Of a DNA stretch of 64,000 nucleotides, positions 8,852-17,964 are shown piece after piece. The notes beneath the pieces are model-generated. The model had not been told where the DNA came from and did not search any database. It saw nothing but the letters and a program-made list of their open reading frames with translations. The position numbers and the translations under genes were made by a program. The stretch is from contig CALAZI010000197.1 in assembly GCA_937895955.1 (NCBI GenBank), positions 10,109-74,108 on the forward strand, in the 5' to 3' direction. This DNA comes from an uncultured Alphaproteobacteria bacterium (lineage in GTDB: Bacteria > Pseudomonadota > Alphaproteobacteria > Caulobacterales > Parvularculaceae). Each line of letters begins with the position of its first letter. The stretch's first letter is position 1.

Positions 8852-10438
8852 ATGACGGAATGGTGGCGAGGCGCGGTCCTATATCAGGTCTACCCGCGCA
8901 GTTTTTGCGACGGGAATGGTGACGGCGTCGGCGACCTTCAGGGTGTCGCCGCGCGGCTCGATTATATCGCGTCACTTGGCGTTGAAGGCGTGTGGCTGTC
9001 GCCGTTCTTCCGCTCGCCGATGCGCGATTTCGGCTATGATGTTGCGGATTACTGCGACGTTGACCCGGTGTTCGGAACGCTTTCGGATTTCGACGCGTTA
9101 TTGGCCGAGGCGCACCGGCTCGGCCTCAAGGTCATCATCGACCAGGTTTATTCGCATACTTCGGATCAGCACCCCTGGTTCAGGGAAAGCCGCAAATCGC
9201 GCGATAACCCCAAATCCGACTGGTATGCCTGGGCGGACGCGAAAGACGACGGCGGTCCGCCAAACAACTGGATTTCGCTGTTCGGCGGCCAGGCGTGGTC
9301 CTGGGATACGCGCCGGCGCCAGTACTACATGCACAATTTCCTGAGCGAGCAGCCCGATCTCAATTTCCACAACCCGCAGGTGCGGCAGGCGATCCTTGAT
9401 GTCGCGCGCTTCTGGCTTGATCGCGGCGTCGATGGTTTCCGCCTCGATGTCGCGAATTTCTATTTTTGCGACCCGGGTTTTCGCGATAACCCGCCGAAAC
9501 GCCGCGGCGGCGGTTTTGCAAGACCGTACCAGCACCAGCGCCATCTATACGACCGGTCACAACCGGAAAATCTCGCTTTCATGGAGGCGATCCGGGAGCT
9601 GACAGATCAGTATGATGATCGGATGACGGTCGCCGAAATTGGCAGCGACAGCTATATCCAGCGGAGCATCGAATACACATCGCCCGGCCGGCTGCATACC
9701 GCCTATAATTTCATGCTGCTGGAAAACGGACCGCTGACGGCGGCCCTTATTCGGTCGGCTTTCGAGCAATGGGGCGGCGCCGAAGCGTGGCCAAGCTGGT
9801 CGTTTTCAAATCATGATGTCGTCAGGGCGCGCACGCGCTGGGGCGGGGAAGACGCGCCCGATGATTTCGCCGTCGTGCTGCTCGCCGCGCTTATGGCCTT
9901 GAGGGGCACGATCTTCCTTTATCAGGGCGAGGAGCTCGGCCTGCCGCAAGCGGCTGTTCCGTTTGAGCGGCTGAAGGATCCCGAAGGCATTCGGTTCTGG
10001 CCTGACAGCCTCGGGCGCGACGGATGCCGCACGCCAATGCCGTGGCGCGCAAATGAGCCGAATGCCGGATTTTCGCCAACCGAACCCTGGCTTCCTGTCG
10101 ATCCGCGTCATCAAAGACTCGCTGTCGATCTTCAAAATTTTGAAGCAGGCTCGATTCTCAACAAGGTTCGCAAATTCATCGAGTTTCGGCGCCGCCATCA
10201 GGCGCTGCAATCTGGCGATATTGCTTTTGTCGAGGCGTCGGAACCGGGGCTTGTTTTTACCCGATCCCTGCGCGGCGAAACTCTCTTTTGCGCCTTCAAT
10301 CTCGGCGGCGAAACCATTACGATCTATGTGCCCGCAAAATCGCGCCTGCTCACCGACTACGGCCTTCCGGCGCGGGTCACTGACGAAGCGCTCGAATTGC
10401 CGCCTTTTGGCGGGGCGATCCTGGAATGCGCAGAATGA
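8852..10438 (+). CDS. GH13 alpha-glucosidase
   Basis: Hydrolyses terminal alpha-glucosidic bonds in maltose, isomaltose or short maltodextrins. The 528-residue protein has the full GH13 TIM-barrel set: YQVYPRSF at the N-terminus, DQVYSHTSDQHPWF near residue 98, GFRLDV with nucleophile Asp199, VAEIG with acid/base Glu262, and FSNHD with the third acid Asp322. No signal peptide is visible, so it is cytoplasmic or periplasmic by an unseen route, most likely cytoplasmic. It is followed directly by the LacI-family regulator. Together with the TonB receptor and MFS permease it makes a maltose-type utilisation locus comparable in plan to the Caulobacter maltose genes. Exact linkage preference (1,4 or 1,6) is not decided by these motifs. 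Confidence 0.95.
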   Translation: MTEWWRGAVLYQVYPRSFCDGNGDGVGDLQGVAARLDYIASLGVEGVWLSPFFRSPMRDFGYDVADYCDVDPVFGTLSDFDALLAEAHRLGLKVIIDQVYSHTSDQHPWFRESRKSRDNPKSDWYAWADAKDDGGPPNNWISLFGGQAWSWDTRRRQYYMHNFLSEQPDLNFHNPQVRQAILDVARFWLDRGVDGFRLDVANFYFCDPGFRDNPPKRRGGGFARPYQHQRHLYDRSQPENLAFMEAIRELTDQYDDRMTVAEIGSDSYIQRSIEYTSPGRLHTAYNFMLLENGPLTAALIRSAFEQWGGAEAWPSWSFSNHDVVRARTRWGGEDAPDDFAVVLLAALMALRGTIFLYQGEELGLPQAAVPFERLKDPEGIRFWPDSLGRDGCRTPMPWRANEPNAGFSPTEPWLPVDPRHQRLAVDLQNFEAGSILNKVRKFIEFRRRHQALQSGDIAFVEASEPGLVFTRSLRGETLFCAFNLGGETITIYVPAKSRLLTDYGLPARVTDEALELPPFGGAILECAE

Positions 10439-10470
10439 AACGGATCACGACAGGAGAGGGGCGTAAAGCG

Positions 10471-11484
10471 ATGGAACGCCCCCGGACAATGGCGGAGATC
10501 GCGGAAATCGCGGGGGTCGCCGAGTCGACAGTTTCGCGTGCGCTTGCCGGCAGCCACCGCGTTTCCGTCGAGACGAAGAAGCGAATTTTCGACCTGGTCG
10601 AAGAGACGGGCTATCGCATAAACAGCCGCGCGCGCAATTTGAGGGCGCAGGAAACGCGAACGATAGAAGTCGTTGTTGGCATTTCCGACGCCAACAGGCA
10701 GCATTTTTCAGACCCGTTTTTCAGCCAGATCATCACCTCGATCGGCGATGCGCTTTCTGAGAGGGGATATGACCTCCTGCTGTCGCGCTACAATCCATGG
10801 GCGGAGGAGGGGCTCGCCGATGCGATCGCTGTCAAGCGCGCCGACGGCGTTATAATAATCGGTCAAGGGCGCGACCCCGTTTCTCTCAATCGCTATGCGC
10901 AGCGTAACCGAAATGTCGTTGTCTGGGGCGCCAGAATTCCAGGGCGCTCCTATTCTGTCGTCGGCACCGACAATTTTCTTGGCGGCGCGCTTGCCGGCAA
11001 GCATCTATTGAAGAACGGTCGCCGTCGGCTTGTCTTCCTCGGCGACGTCAATCATGCGGAAGTCGGCCTGCGGCACGCGGGCCTAATCTCTGTTATGCAA
11101 GGGGCGAGCGTGGCGTCCGATCAGACCCTGATGCTGTCGATGCCGTTTGATCCGGCCTCCGCTTATGAGGCGACGAAGCAGCTGTTCAGGTCGGGCGTGC
11201 ATCATGATGCGATTTTCGCGGCGAGCGATCTCATGGCGATCGCGGCCATGCGCGCGCTCGCGGATCTCGGTATTCGTGTGCCAGACGATGTGGCGGTTGT
11301 CGGTTATGACGACATCGCGCTCGCATCCTATCTGACGCCCGGCCTGACGACGGTCCGCCAGGATACGGCGGCTGGCGGGCGCGCATTGGTCGAATCGATG
11401 TTCGCTATCCTCGCCGGCGATTTGCCGGCTGACGTGCTGTTGCCGACCGAGCTGATTGTTCGCCAGTCCTGTTGCGCAAGATAA
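10471..11484 (+). CDS. LacI-family transcriptional regulator
   Basis: A 337-residue repressor with an N-terminal helix-turn-helix (TMAEIAEIAGVAESTVSRALAG) and a periplasmic-binding-protein-like sensor domain covering the rest, including the typical VPDDVAVVGYDDI segment. It probably controls the flanking GH13, MFS and TonB receptor genes in response to a sugar. I start it at ATG 10471, 32 bases after the GH13 stop, because a purine-rich GGAGAGG precedes it and residues upstream are not part of the domain. An alternative ATG at 10426 would overlap GH13. A TTGCGCAA palindrome spans its last codons (11472-11479), suggesting it regulates the receptor downstream. Confidence 0.93.
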   Translation: MERPRTMAEIAEIAGVAESTVSRALAGSHRVSVETKKRIFDLVEETGYRINSRARNLRAQETRTIEVVVGISDANRQHFSDPFFSQIITSIGDALSERGYDLLLSRYNPWAEEGLADAIAVKRADGVIIIGQGRDPVSLNRYAQRNRNVVVWGARIPGRSYSVVGTDNFLGGALAGKHLLKNGRRRLVFLGDVNHAEVGLRHAGLISVMQGASVASDQTLMLSMPFDPASAYEATKQLFRSGVHHDAIFAASDLMAIAAMRALADLGIRVPDDVAVVGYDDIALASYLTPGLTTVRQDTAAGGRALVESMFAILAGDLPADVLLPTELIVRQSCCAR

Positions 11485-11512
11485 TGTCACTTTCTTGCGC
11501 AAAATCGCGCAA
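11472..11512. promoter_or_regulatory. cluster of TTGCGCAA-type palindromes upstream of the TonB receptor
   Basis: TTGCGCAA occurs at 11472-11479 and 11495-11502, and TCGCGCAA at 11505-11512, all within 41 bases ahead of the receptor. The first copy overlaps the end of the lacI coding sequence. They match the copies in the MFS/GH13 region and are the best candidates for the regulator's binding sites. Spacing of 23 and 10 bases between copies is roughly one or two helical turns. Confidence 0.6.
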
Positions 11513-11651
11513 TTTGTGTTGCTACTCCGCACCATTCACTCACGAAAAGTAGAAATAATTGTAGAAAAGGCTTTGAGAGGCGGCAATTTGCTCCAATGAT
11601 CAGGTGGGGCGCGCTGAATCGCCAGAAACGCCAGAGGAGGAGACTTGCGAT

Positions 11652-14165
11652 ATGATTAATCGGAAATTGGCCGCGAAGAGATTGGCGATGTCGACGTCGA
11701 TTCTCGCCTTGACGGTTTCAGGAGCGGCTCTCGCTCAGGGGCCGGCGGCGTCGAATGAGGACGACAAGGACGATGAAATTGTTGTCTTCGGGACAACCTC
11801 GAAAAATCGGAGCCTGCTTTCTGCTTCGGTCGATGCGACCTACGCGACGGAAATCGATATCATCCGCAAAAGTCCGCGTTCGGTCGTGGATATTCTCGAA
11901 CTCGTCCCAGGCATTTTTGTCGAAGGCACGGCTGGCCGGCAATCCAACAACTATTCGGTTCGCGGCCTGAATGGCGGCGGACAGCGCTTCATCAAGCTTG
12001 AAGAAGACGGCATGCCGATCGTTTATGTCGGCGCCGACGACTTGTTCTTCTCCGACGACATCACAATCGAACGCGTCGAAGCGGTTCGCGGCGGCACCTC
12101 CGGCATCCTCAGCGTCAATGCGGCTGCGGCGTCGATCAATTTCGTTTCAAGACGGCCGAATTTCGAGGAAGCCGAAGGCATCGCCCGCGTCAGCGCGACT
12201 TCCTATGAAGAATATCGCGGTGAGATGTATTTTTCAGCGCCGATTTCGGATGGCCTCGCCTTTAATGTCGGCGCCCTTGTCGGATCCAGCCGCGGCGTTC
12301 GAAAGAACCCGTTCACCTACTCGACCTATCGCGTCAAGGCGGCCATCGAAAAGCAGTTTGACGATGGCGGGTATGTGCGCTTGACCGGCAAGGTCGCGGA
12401 CCAGAGCGATCCCTATTATGCGCCACAGGCTTGGCTAGTCGGCCCGAACGGCGAACCTACCAGCGTCCCGGGGCTTGACTCCAAATTCGGCAACTTTGTC
12501 GGCGCCGACTTCGGCGAGATCGAGATACCCGTATCGCCTTTCGTCGAATCGGACGGCTTCCGGGCTTTCCGGAGCTCAAAGGGTCTCGAATCTAAAACCA
12601 AGCAAGTCCGGATCGACTTCGAAAAGCCGCTGAGCGACAATTTCGATATTTTCGGTAAGGCGCGCTATCTCGACCTCAAATGGGATTTCAATGGCGTTTT
12701 CGGCGGCGGCAATCCAAGCATCAGGCCAGCTCTCGATTACGTTACTCCCGGCGCGACTTCGCCGATTGACGCTAGCCTGCTGCAGCCTGGCCTTCTCGCC
12801 TTCCCCGGCACGGTTCGCTTCGGCGTCCGGAACACGAATACTGGGCAGGTCATCGGATCGGATAACCCGGCTGCGCTCAACGCCATCAACGGCAACGGCC
12901 TCCTTCAGCAGTCCTGGCTCAATCACGATCAGCAGGACGGCAGGGATTTCGGAGCAAACGTCGGCGGCAGGTGGGAGCATACGGCTGGAGGGATCACGAA
13001 CTCTCTGACGGCTGGCGTGATGTATTACGATACGAGGCGGTCGCAGAATCAGTCGGCGACAACCCTCGTAATCAATGACGTCAGAAACAATTCTCAATTG
13101 TATGACATCGTGGCGCTCGACGGATCGAACAACGTCATTGGCACGCTGACGAATAACGGCCTCGTCCGGTATGGCGCATGGGGCACCGGCATCAACACCG
13201 TCAAGAACAAGTCGGTCTCCCTTTACGCCAACAACGAAATGGCGATCGGCGATCGCTTGCACATCGACTTCGGCATTCGGCATGAGTGGCTGGATGCGAC
13301 GCGCCTCAACGGCAACGACACGCCTGGCTCGCTGCCGATTCCGGCGGGCATCCCCGGCCTTACGCAAACGGTCGGCGGGGCGTGGGACGGGACGTTCACG
13401 ACTGTGGAGGCGGACTTCGACGACACCGCTTGGACGGTCGGCGTGAACTACATGTTCACTGACAACATCGCAGTTTACGGTCGATATGCGGATGGGTTCC
13501 AGACGAACAACAACAATCCGCTCATCGGCGTCAAATTGTACGAAGCGGGCGTCCGATTCAACAACGAGTATGTCACTGCGCAGGCGACAGCCTTCAAAAC
13601 CGAGTTCGACAATAACAATTACTTCTTCGTCGATCCGGACAATCCAAGCGTTCAGGGCGTGTTCAACGGCGACTTGCGTACGAAAGGCGTCGAGTTCGAT
13701 CTCAATCTGCGCCCGACCGACTTCTTCAGCCTGGATTTTATTAGCGTATTCCAGGATCCAAATCTGAAGGATGTCACCCTCACCGACGTTCCAACGCCGG
13801 CGTTTGACGGGAATAGGCCGGAACGCACGCCGAAAACGCTCTATACGATCACGCCAAGTTTCCATTTGCCAAACGACATTGGCGAGATCTACGGGCGTTA
13901 CAAATACATCGGCGATATATTCGCCGACTCTGGCAATGGGCACAGATTGCCTGGCTACGGCGTAACCAGCATCGGCGCTATCTTGAACGTCACCGACAAT
14001 GTCCAGTTGTCGCTTAACGCCGATAACATCTTCGGCGTCACCGGCCTCACCGAGGGCAACCCGCGGCAAGGCCAGGCCCAGGACTCGCCGCCACCGGGGA
14101 CTTTCTTCTTCGCGCGGGGCATCGTCGGCGCCACCTACTTTGCGTCGGTGACGATGAGATTCTAG
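11652..14165 (+). CDS. TonB-dependent receptor, probable sugar uptake
   Basis: An 837-residue outer-membrane receptor for energised import. A signal peptide (ILALTVSGAALAQ) is followed by a TonB-box-like EIVVFG, a plug domain with VVDILELVPGI and the VRGLNGGG segment, and a long beta-barrel ending in aromatic Phe (TMRF), as outer-membrane barrels do. I start at ATG 11652, preceded by GAGGAGGAG; the frame also opens upstream at 11604 but those residues precede a natural signal peptide. Its position behind lacI and ahead of halogenase-like and DUF6445 genes matches sugar-specific receptors of Caulobacterales and xanthomonads. Maltodextrin is the likely ligand given GH13, but that is inference. 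Confidence 0.93.
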   Translation: MINRKLAAKRLAMSTSILALTVSGAALAQGPAASNEDDKDDEIVVFGTTSKNRSLLSASVDATYATEIDIIRKSPRSVVDILELVPGIFVEGTAGRQSNNYSVRGLNGGGQRFIKLEEDGMPIVYVGADDLFFSDDITIERVEAVRGGTSGILSVNAAAASINFVSRRPNFEEAEGIARVSATSYEEYRGEMYFSAPISDGLAFNVGALVGSSRGVRKNPFTYSTYRVKAAIEKQFDDGGYVRLTGKVADQSDPYYAPQAWLVGPNGEPTSVPGLDSKFGNFVGADFGEIEIPVSPFVESDGFRAFRSSKGLESKTKQVRIDFEKPLSDNFDIFGKARYLDLKWDFNGVFGGGNPSIRPALDYVTPGATSPIDASLLQPGLLAFPGTVRFGVRNTNTGQVIGSDNPAALNAINGNGLLQQSWLNHDQQDGRDFGANVGGRWEHTAGGITNSLTAGVMYYDTRRSQNQSATTLVINDVRNNSQLYDIVALDGSNNVIGTLTNNGLVRYGAWGTGINTVKNKSVSLYANNEMAIGDRLHIDFGIRHEWLDATRLNGNDTPGSLPIPAGIPGLTQTVGGAWDGTFTTVEADFDDTAWTVGVNYMFTDNIAVYGRYADGFQTNNNNPLIGVKLYEAGVRFNNEYVTAQATAFKTEFDNNNYFFVDPDNPSVQGVFNGDLRTKGVEFDLNLRPTDFFSLDFISVFQDPNLKDVTLTDVPTPAFDGNRPERTPKTLYTITPSFHLPNDIGEIYGRYKYIGDIFADSGNGHRLPGYGVTSIGAILNVTDNVQLSLNADNIFGVTGLTEGNPRQGQAQDSPPPGTFFFARGIVGATYFASVTMRF

Positions 14166-14266
14166 GAGGTAATTCGGATCGTCGCACTTCCTCCCGAGAG
14201 CGCGATCCGCACTACCTTCGACGACGCCCCCTGCGAACATTGTGACGGGCAGGGGCCGGCGGGGAC

Positions 14267-14297
14267 GGGGGGCTTCTCAGGAAGCTCCCCCTTTTTT
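14267..14297 (+). terminator. rho-independent terminator after the TonB receptor
   Basis: A GC-rich hairpin with arms 14267-14276 and 14281-14291, loop TCAG and one bulged base, followed by six T residues. It closes the receptor transcript. The rest of the 368-base gap 14166-14533 holds no convincing gene; some promoter for the halogenase-like gene is expected there but I could not identify it. Confidence 0.8.
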
Positions 14298-14533
14298 GAT
14301 CTATGATGCGGAGGCGGCGGCGTGTTTATTGGCGCCACCTTAGGTGAAGGTTGCTTGGCGTCATCACGCGCACGGAGTTTGGGTTTCGACGGCCGCACCG
14401 CCTTGCACAAAGCCGCATGTCGTCTCAAAATGACTTTAAGACGAGTACATGAATAAGGCAGTTTCTCAACGCGGCTTGCGGGTCATTGCGGTCTCGCGCG
14501 CCAGTTGCCGCTTAAGAGCGACCAAAGCCGGAA

Positions 14534-16099
14534 ATGATGGGCAAGAAATACGAACAAGATCGCAGAATTTCGCGGGTGGTCATTCTCGGCGGGGGCACGG
14601 CCGGCTGGATGACGGCGGCGGCGCTGTCAAAGTCCTTCGGGAAACGCCTTGATATTTCACTGCTTGAGTCCGATGAAATCGGCGCGATTGGCGTCGGCGA
14701 AGCGACGATCCCGACCATCCACTGGTTCAATCAGCTTGTCAGTCTTGATGAGGCCGAGTTTCTGCGCGCGACGAAGGCGAGCTTCAAGCTCGGCATTGAG
14801 TTCGTCGACTGGCGGCGACCGGGTCATCGATATTTTCACCCGTTCGGCTATTACGGGGCGACGATGCCTGGCGTGGCTTTTTTTCAGCGCTGGGCGAAAG
14901 CAAGGCGCGAAGGCCGCGCAAGCGAGATTTCTCGTTATTCGATGGCGACGGAATTGGCGCTCGCCGGTCGGTTCGCTTTTCCAGCCGACGACACGAAATC
15001 GATTCTGTCGACGCTCGGCTACGCCTATCACTTTGATGCAGGCCTCTACGGACAACATTTACGCCGGATCGCCGAGGCGGGCGGCGTCACGCGTCATGAG
15101 GGAAAACTTCGCGACGTCATTCGGGATGACGCGACCGGGTTCATCCGGGCCCTGACAACCGAGCGCGATGTACGGCTGGAAGGCGACCTTTTCATCGATT
15201 GCTCCGGCTTTCGCGCACTTCTCATCGAGGGTGCCGTCGGCTCCGGATTCGATGACTGGTCGCACTGGCTTCCATGCGATCGCGCGGTCGCGCTGCCGTC
15301 GGAGAAGGTCGACGGCATCACGCCCTACACGCGATCGACAACTCGGGCCGCCGGCTGGCAGTGGCGCATCCCATTGCAGCATCGGACTGGCAACGGCTAC
15401 GTCTACAGCAGCAATTTCACGGATGACGTCGCCGCGGCGCGAACGCTGCTGGAAAATCTCGATGGCAAGCCTCTTGCGGATCCGCGCATCATCCGGTTCA
15501 AAGCAGGGCGGCGAGCCAAATGCTGGGAGAAGAATGTCGTCGCAATCGGCCTCTCGTCGGGATTTCTAGAGCCCCTTGAATCGACCAGCATTCATCTCAT
15601 TCAGAGCGGCATCGCGAAAATGCTATCGTTATTTCCTGATCGCAATTGCGATCAGCGCCTTGCAGCCGAATTCAACCGGCTGTTTGCGGCGGACATGGAC
15701 AACATCAAGGATTTCCTGATCCTCCACTACCACGCCAATGAAGGCCGAACGGAACCCTTGTGGGAATATTGCCGGAACATGCCGATACCTGACAGCCTCG
15801 CCGGGCGGATTGAGGATTTTCGCGGCTCCGGCCGCTTGATGCTCGGCCCGAACGATCTTTTTCAGGAGACAAGCTGGATCGCGGTGCTGCAGGGGCAGGG
15901 GATTGAGGCGAGCGGCTATCATCCGCTCGCGGATACGCTTGATTCCGATCTGAACGCGGCGCAGCTCGCGCAGATCGAGCAGGTCATCACGCGAAGCGTG
16001 CCGACCTTGCCGATCCATGAAGCGATCCTGTCGTCGATCGTCGCCGGCGCGGAACCGGCGGCGGGCCCAGGTCGCGTCGGCGGCCACGCTTTGCAGTGA
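14534..16099 (+). CDS. flavin-dependent tryptophan-halogenase-like protein
   Basis: A 521-residue FAD-dependent enzyme of the tryptophan halogenase family, which uses FADH2, oxygen and chloride or bromide. Seen in the sequence: the nucleotide-binding GGGTAGW at residues 19-25, the halogenase signature WxWxIP (W275, W277, P280), and Lys85 in a SFKLGIEFVDW context that aligns with the catalytic lysine of PrnA-type enzymes. Genes of this family next to TonB receptors and sugar genes are frequent in Caulobacterales and xanthomonads, where their true substrates are mostly unknown. No biosynthetic gene cluster surrounds it, so free tryptophan is not assured as substrate. It overlaps the next gene by four bases (GTGA). 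Confidence 0.9.
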   Translation: MMGKKYEQDRRISRVVILGGGTAGWMTAAALSKSFGKRLDISLLESDEIGAIGVGEATIPTIHWFNQLVSLDEAEFLRATKASFKLGIEFVDWRRPGHRYFHPFGYYGATMPGVAFFQRWAKARREGRASEISRYSMATELALAGRFAFPADDTKSILSTLGYAYHFDAGLYGQHLRRIAEAGGVTRHEGKLRDVIRDDATGFIRALTTERDVRLEGDLFIDCSGFRALLIEGAVGSGFDDWSHWLPCDRAVALPSEKVDGITPYTRSTTRAAGWQWRIPLQHRTGNGYVYSSNFTDDVAAARTLLENLDGKPLADPRIIRFKAGRRAKCWEKNVVAIGLSSGFLEPLESTSIHLIQSGIAKMLSLFPDRNCDQRLAAEFNRLFAADMDNIKDFLILHYHANEGRTEPLWEYCRNMPIPDSLAGRIEDFRGSGRLMLGPNDLFQETSWIAVLQGQGIEASGYHPLADTLDSDLNAAQLAQIEQVITRSVPTLPIHEAILSSIVAGAEPAAGPGRVGGHALQ

Positions 16100-16773
16100 G
16101 CGGTCCGACGATTGACGTTCGGCATGTCGGCAACGAGCGCGAACCGGTCGTCGTCATTGAGGGTTTTTCGCCTGATCCGGAGCGTTTGCGCGGCCTCGCC
16201 GCCGGCGCGGAATATCTGCCGCACGATCTTTATTATCCGGGCGTCAAGGCGCCAATCACCGCCGAGTACTTCCAGGAAACGCGCGCCACCCTTGCATCCG
16301 TCTTGCGCGAAATATTCGACATGGAGAGAGGGGCTGACGTTATTCGCGCGAGCTATTCCATCGTGACGACGCCGCCTCATCTGCTATCGATCGAGCAACG
16401 AATTCCGCATGTCGATTCTATTGAAGCAGGCAGGATGGCGATTCTTCATTACCTCTCCCCCGACGACGGCGACGGCACCGCATTTTACCGACATCGGTCG
16501 ACAGGATTTGAAACGCTCAACGCTGAGCGAAGCGACGCCTATTTCGCCTCGCTGAACGACGACATGCGCCGGCTCGGCGCGCCGCCGCCCGCCTATATCT
16601 GCGGCGATACCGAATTGTTTGAGCAAACAGCACGTTTCGGCGCTGCTTTCAATCGCGCGCTGATTTATCGCGGCCGCCTCTTGCATAGCGGCGCAATTTC
16701 GGCCGGCCGCGAACTGTCAAACGATCCGCTGCGCGGGCGCCTGACGATCGCGAGCTTTCTCGCCGTTGCATGA
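16096..16773 (+). CDS. DUF6445-type protein (possible Fe(II)/2-oxoglutarate oxygenase relative)
   Basis: A 225-residue protein translated from GTG 16096, which overlaps the halogenase stop. It resembles DUF6445 proteins, which I know as frequent neighbours of halogenase-like and TonB receptor genes. The pattern of HVDS near residue 107, an acidic stretch ILHYLSPDDGDGTAFYRH, and a C-terminal RLLHSG is reminiscent of a cupin-type iron dioxygenase with His-x-Asp and a distal His. That reading is by eye. Coupling to the halogenase suggests the two act on the same substrate or in substrate handling after TonB uptake. Function is unknown. Confidence 0.75.
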   Translation: MSGPTIDVRHVGNEREPVVVIEGFSPDPERLRGLAAGAEYLPHDLYYPGVKAPITAEYFQETRATLASVLREIFDMERGADVIRASYSIVTTPPHLLSIEQRIPHVDSIEAGRMAILHYLSPDDGDGTAFYRHRSTGFETLNAERSDAYFASLNDDMRRLGAPPPAYICGDTELFEQTARFGAAFNRALIYRGRLLHSGAISAGRELSNDPLRGRLTIASFLAVA

Positions 16774-17000
16774 CTTGGAAATCTGCAATCTATCCGAGCC
16801 TCGCGAGCCGCCGCCGACCGCACTGATCAGACGACGGCCACGTCGTGACGCCCTCTCGCCATTTCTGTTGCTGGCTTTATGCCAAGTGTGTAATTTGCCG
16901 CCTCGGCGCCGTTGTTCAGCTTTCGCGTTGCTCAAAATCGAAAAGCGAGATTGTCTGGCGGCTTCATGAAACATCTAATCAGGTCCGAGGAGCGACGCGG

Positions 17001-17438
17001 TTGGCGATCCATCAAATAATTGCCGTGGCGCTGTCCGTCGTATTCGTCTGTCTTTCGATACTCCATATCTACTGGGGCTTGGGCGGCCGGGCGTGGATCG
17101 ACGCCGCAATCCCGGAAATTGACGGCAAGCCGGCTTTTCAGCCCTCGGCTTTGGCGACTTTCGCGGTTGCGATCGGACTTGCCCTGTGCGCCGCCGTGGT
17201 CGCCGACGCCGCGGGCCTATTCCCTATGCCCCTTCTTCGATCGGCTGGTCGATGGCTGATCCGGGCGCTAAGCGCCGTATTGTTCCTGCGCGCGATTGGA
17301 GACTTCCGATTGGTCGGATTCTTCAAGCGCGCCCGCCGCACGCGCTTCGCGCGTCTGGACACTGCGGTTTACTCGCCGCTCTGTCTGGTCTTGGCGATTG
17401 GTTGCGCCTACATCAGCGTTGCCGTCTCCGCTGACTGA
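17001..17438 (+). CDS. DUF3995-type small membrane protein
   Basis: A 145-residue membrane protein with four hydrophobic segments and the HIYWGLGG block near its N-terminus that marks DUF3995. I prefer the TTG start at 17001 because GAGGAG lies eight bases upstream and the first membrane segment follows at once; an ATG at 16845 would add 52 residues of low-quality sequence rich in Cys and Arg. Function of the family is unknown. It lies between the sugar locus and the ECF41 operon; no clear operon partner. Confidence 0.7.
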   Translation: MAIHQIIAVALSVVFVCLSILHIYWGLGGRAWIDAAIPEIDGKPAFQPSALATFAVAIGLALCAAVVADAAGLFPMPLLRSAGRWLIRALSAVLFLRAIGDFRLVGFFKRARRTRFARLDTAVYSPLCLVLAIGCAYISVAVSAD

Positions 17439-17577
17439 ACGCTTCTTCGCCCTGAACACTCCCCGCTGCTTCGAGATGCTGCGACAGCCAAGGCTAACTT
17501 GCGCAGTTGCGCCCGGAGCGCGAGGCGCGCTGTCACAAAGCGCCGCGGAGAATCGTCTGTCGTTGAGGAATTGGAGA

Positions 17578-17964
17578 ATGCCTATGTTGAAGCGTGCTCT
17601 TTCCGCGCTGTTGGGGCTCATAGCCGTCCTCAACGGAGCCGCAATGCTCAGCGGAGCGAGACATTGGTTTGAGACGACGCCGGGCGTCGCCGATACGGGG
17701 CCCTTCAATCCGCACTTCGTCGCTGACGTCGGGGCGGCCTATCTCGTCGCCGGCCTCGCGCTCATCGCCCGAGCGTGGCGGCCGCAATTTTGGCCGGCCG
17801 CGGCCGCGGGTGCGGCATTCTTTTGCGCGCACGCGGCGATACACGTTATCACCCTTCTCGACGGTCACTCGCACCACGCCGGCTTTGAATGGGCGCTGGT
17901 CGTCCTTCCCGCGGTGCTGTCGCTCTGGTCCGCCATCCCTGCGAAAGGAGCGCGCAATGCGTAG
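17578..17964 (+). CDS. small four-helix membrane protein in the ECF41 operon
   Basis: A 128-residue protein with about four transmembrane helices, beginning at ATG 17578 (GAGG nine bases upstream). The frame opens earlier but those residues are not hydrophobic and look spurious. It overlaps the start of the AhpD-like gene by eight bases and is therefore probably co-transcribed with it and with the ECF41 sigma factor. I do not recognise the family with certainty. An HAAIHVITLLDGHSHH segment in the C-terminal half is notable for its histidines and could bind metal or heme, which is only a suggestion. Confidence 0.7.
   Translation: MPMLKRALSALLGLIAVLNGAAMLSGARHWFETTPGVADTGPFNPHFVADVGAAYLVAGLALIARAWRPQFWPAAAAGAAFFCAHAAIHVITLLDGHSHHAGFEWALVVLPAVLSLWSAIPAKGARNA

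Noticed and set aside
12576..14240. 554-codon minus-strand open frame opposite the TonB receptor
   Set aside because: It is a shadow of the receptor in GC-rich DNA; the receptor has signal peptide, plug and barrel features, the shadow has none.
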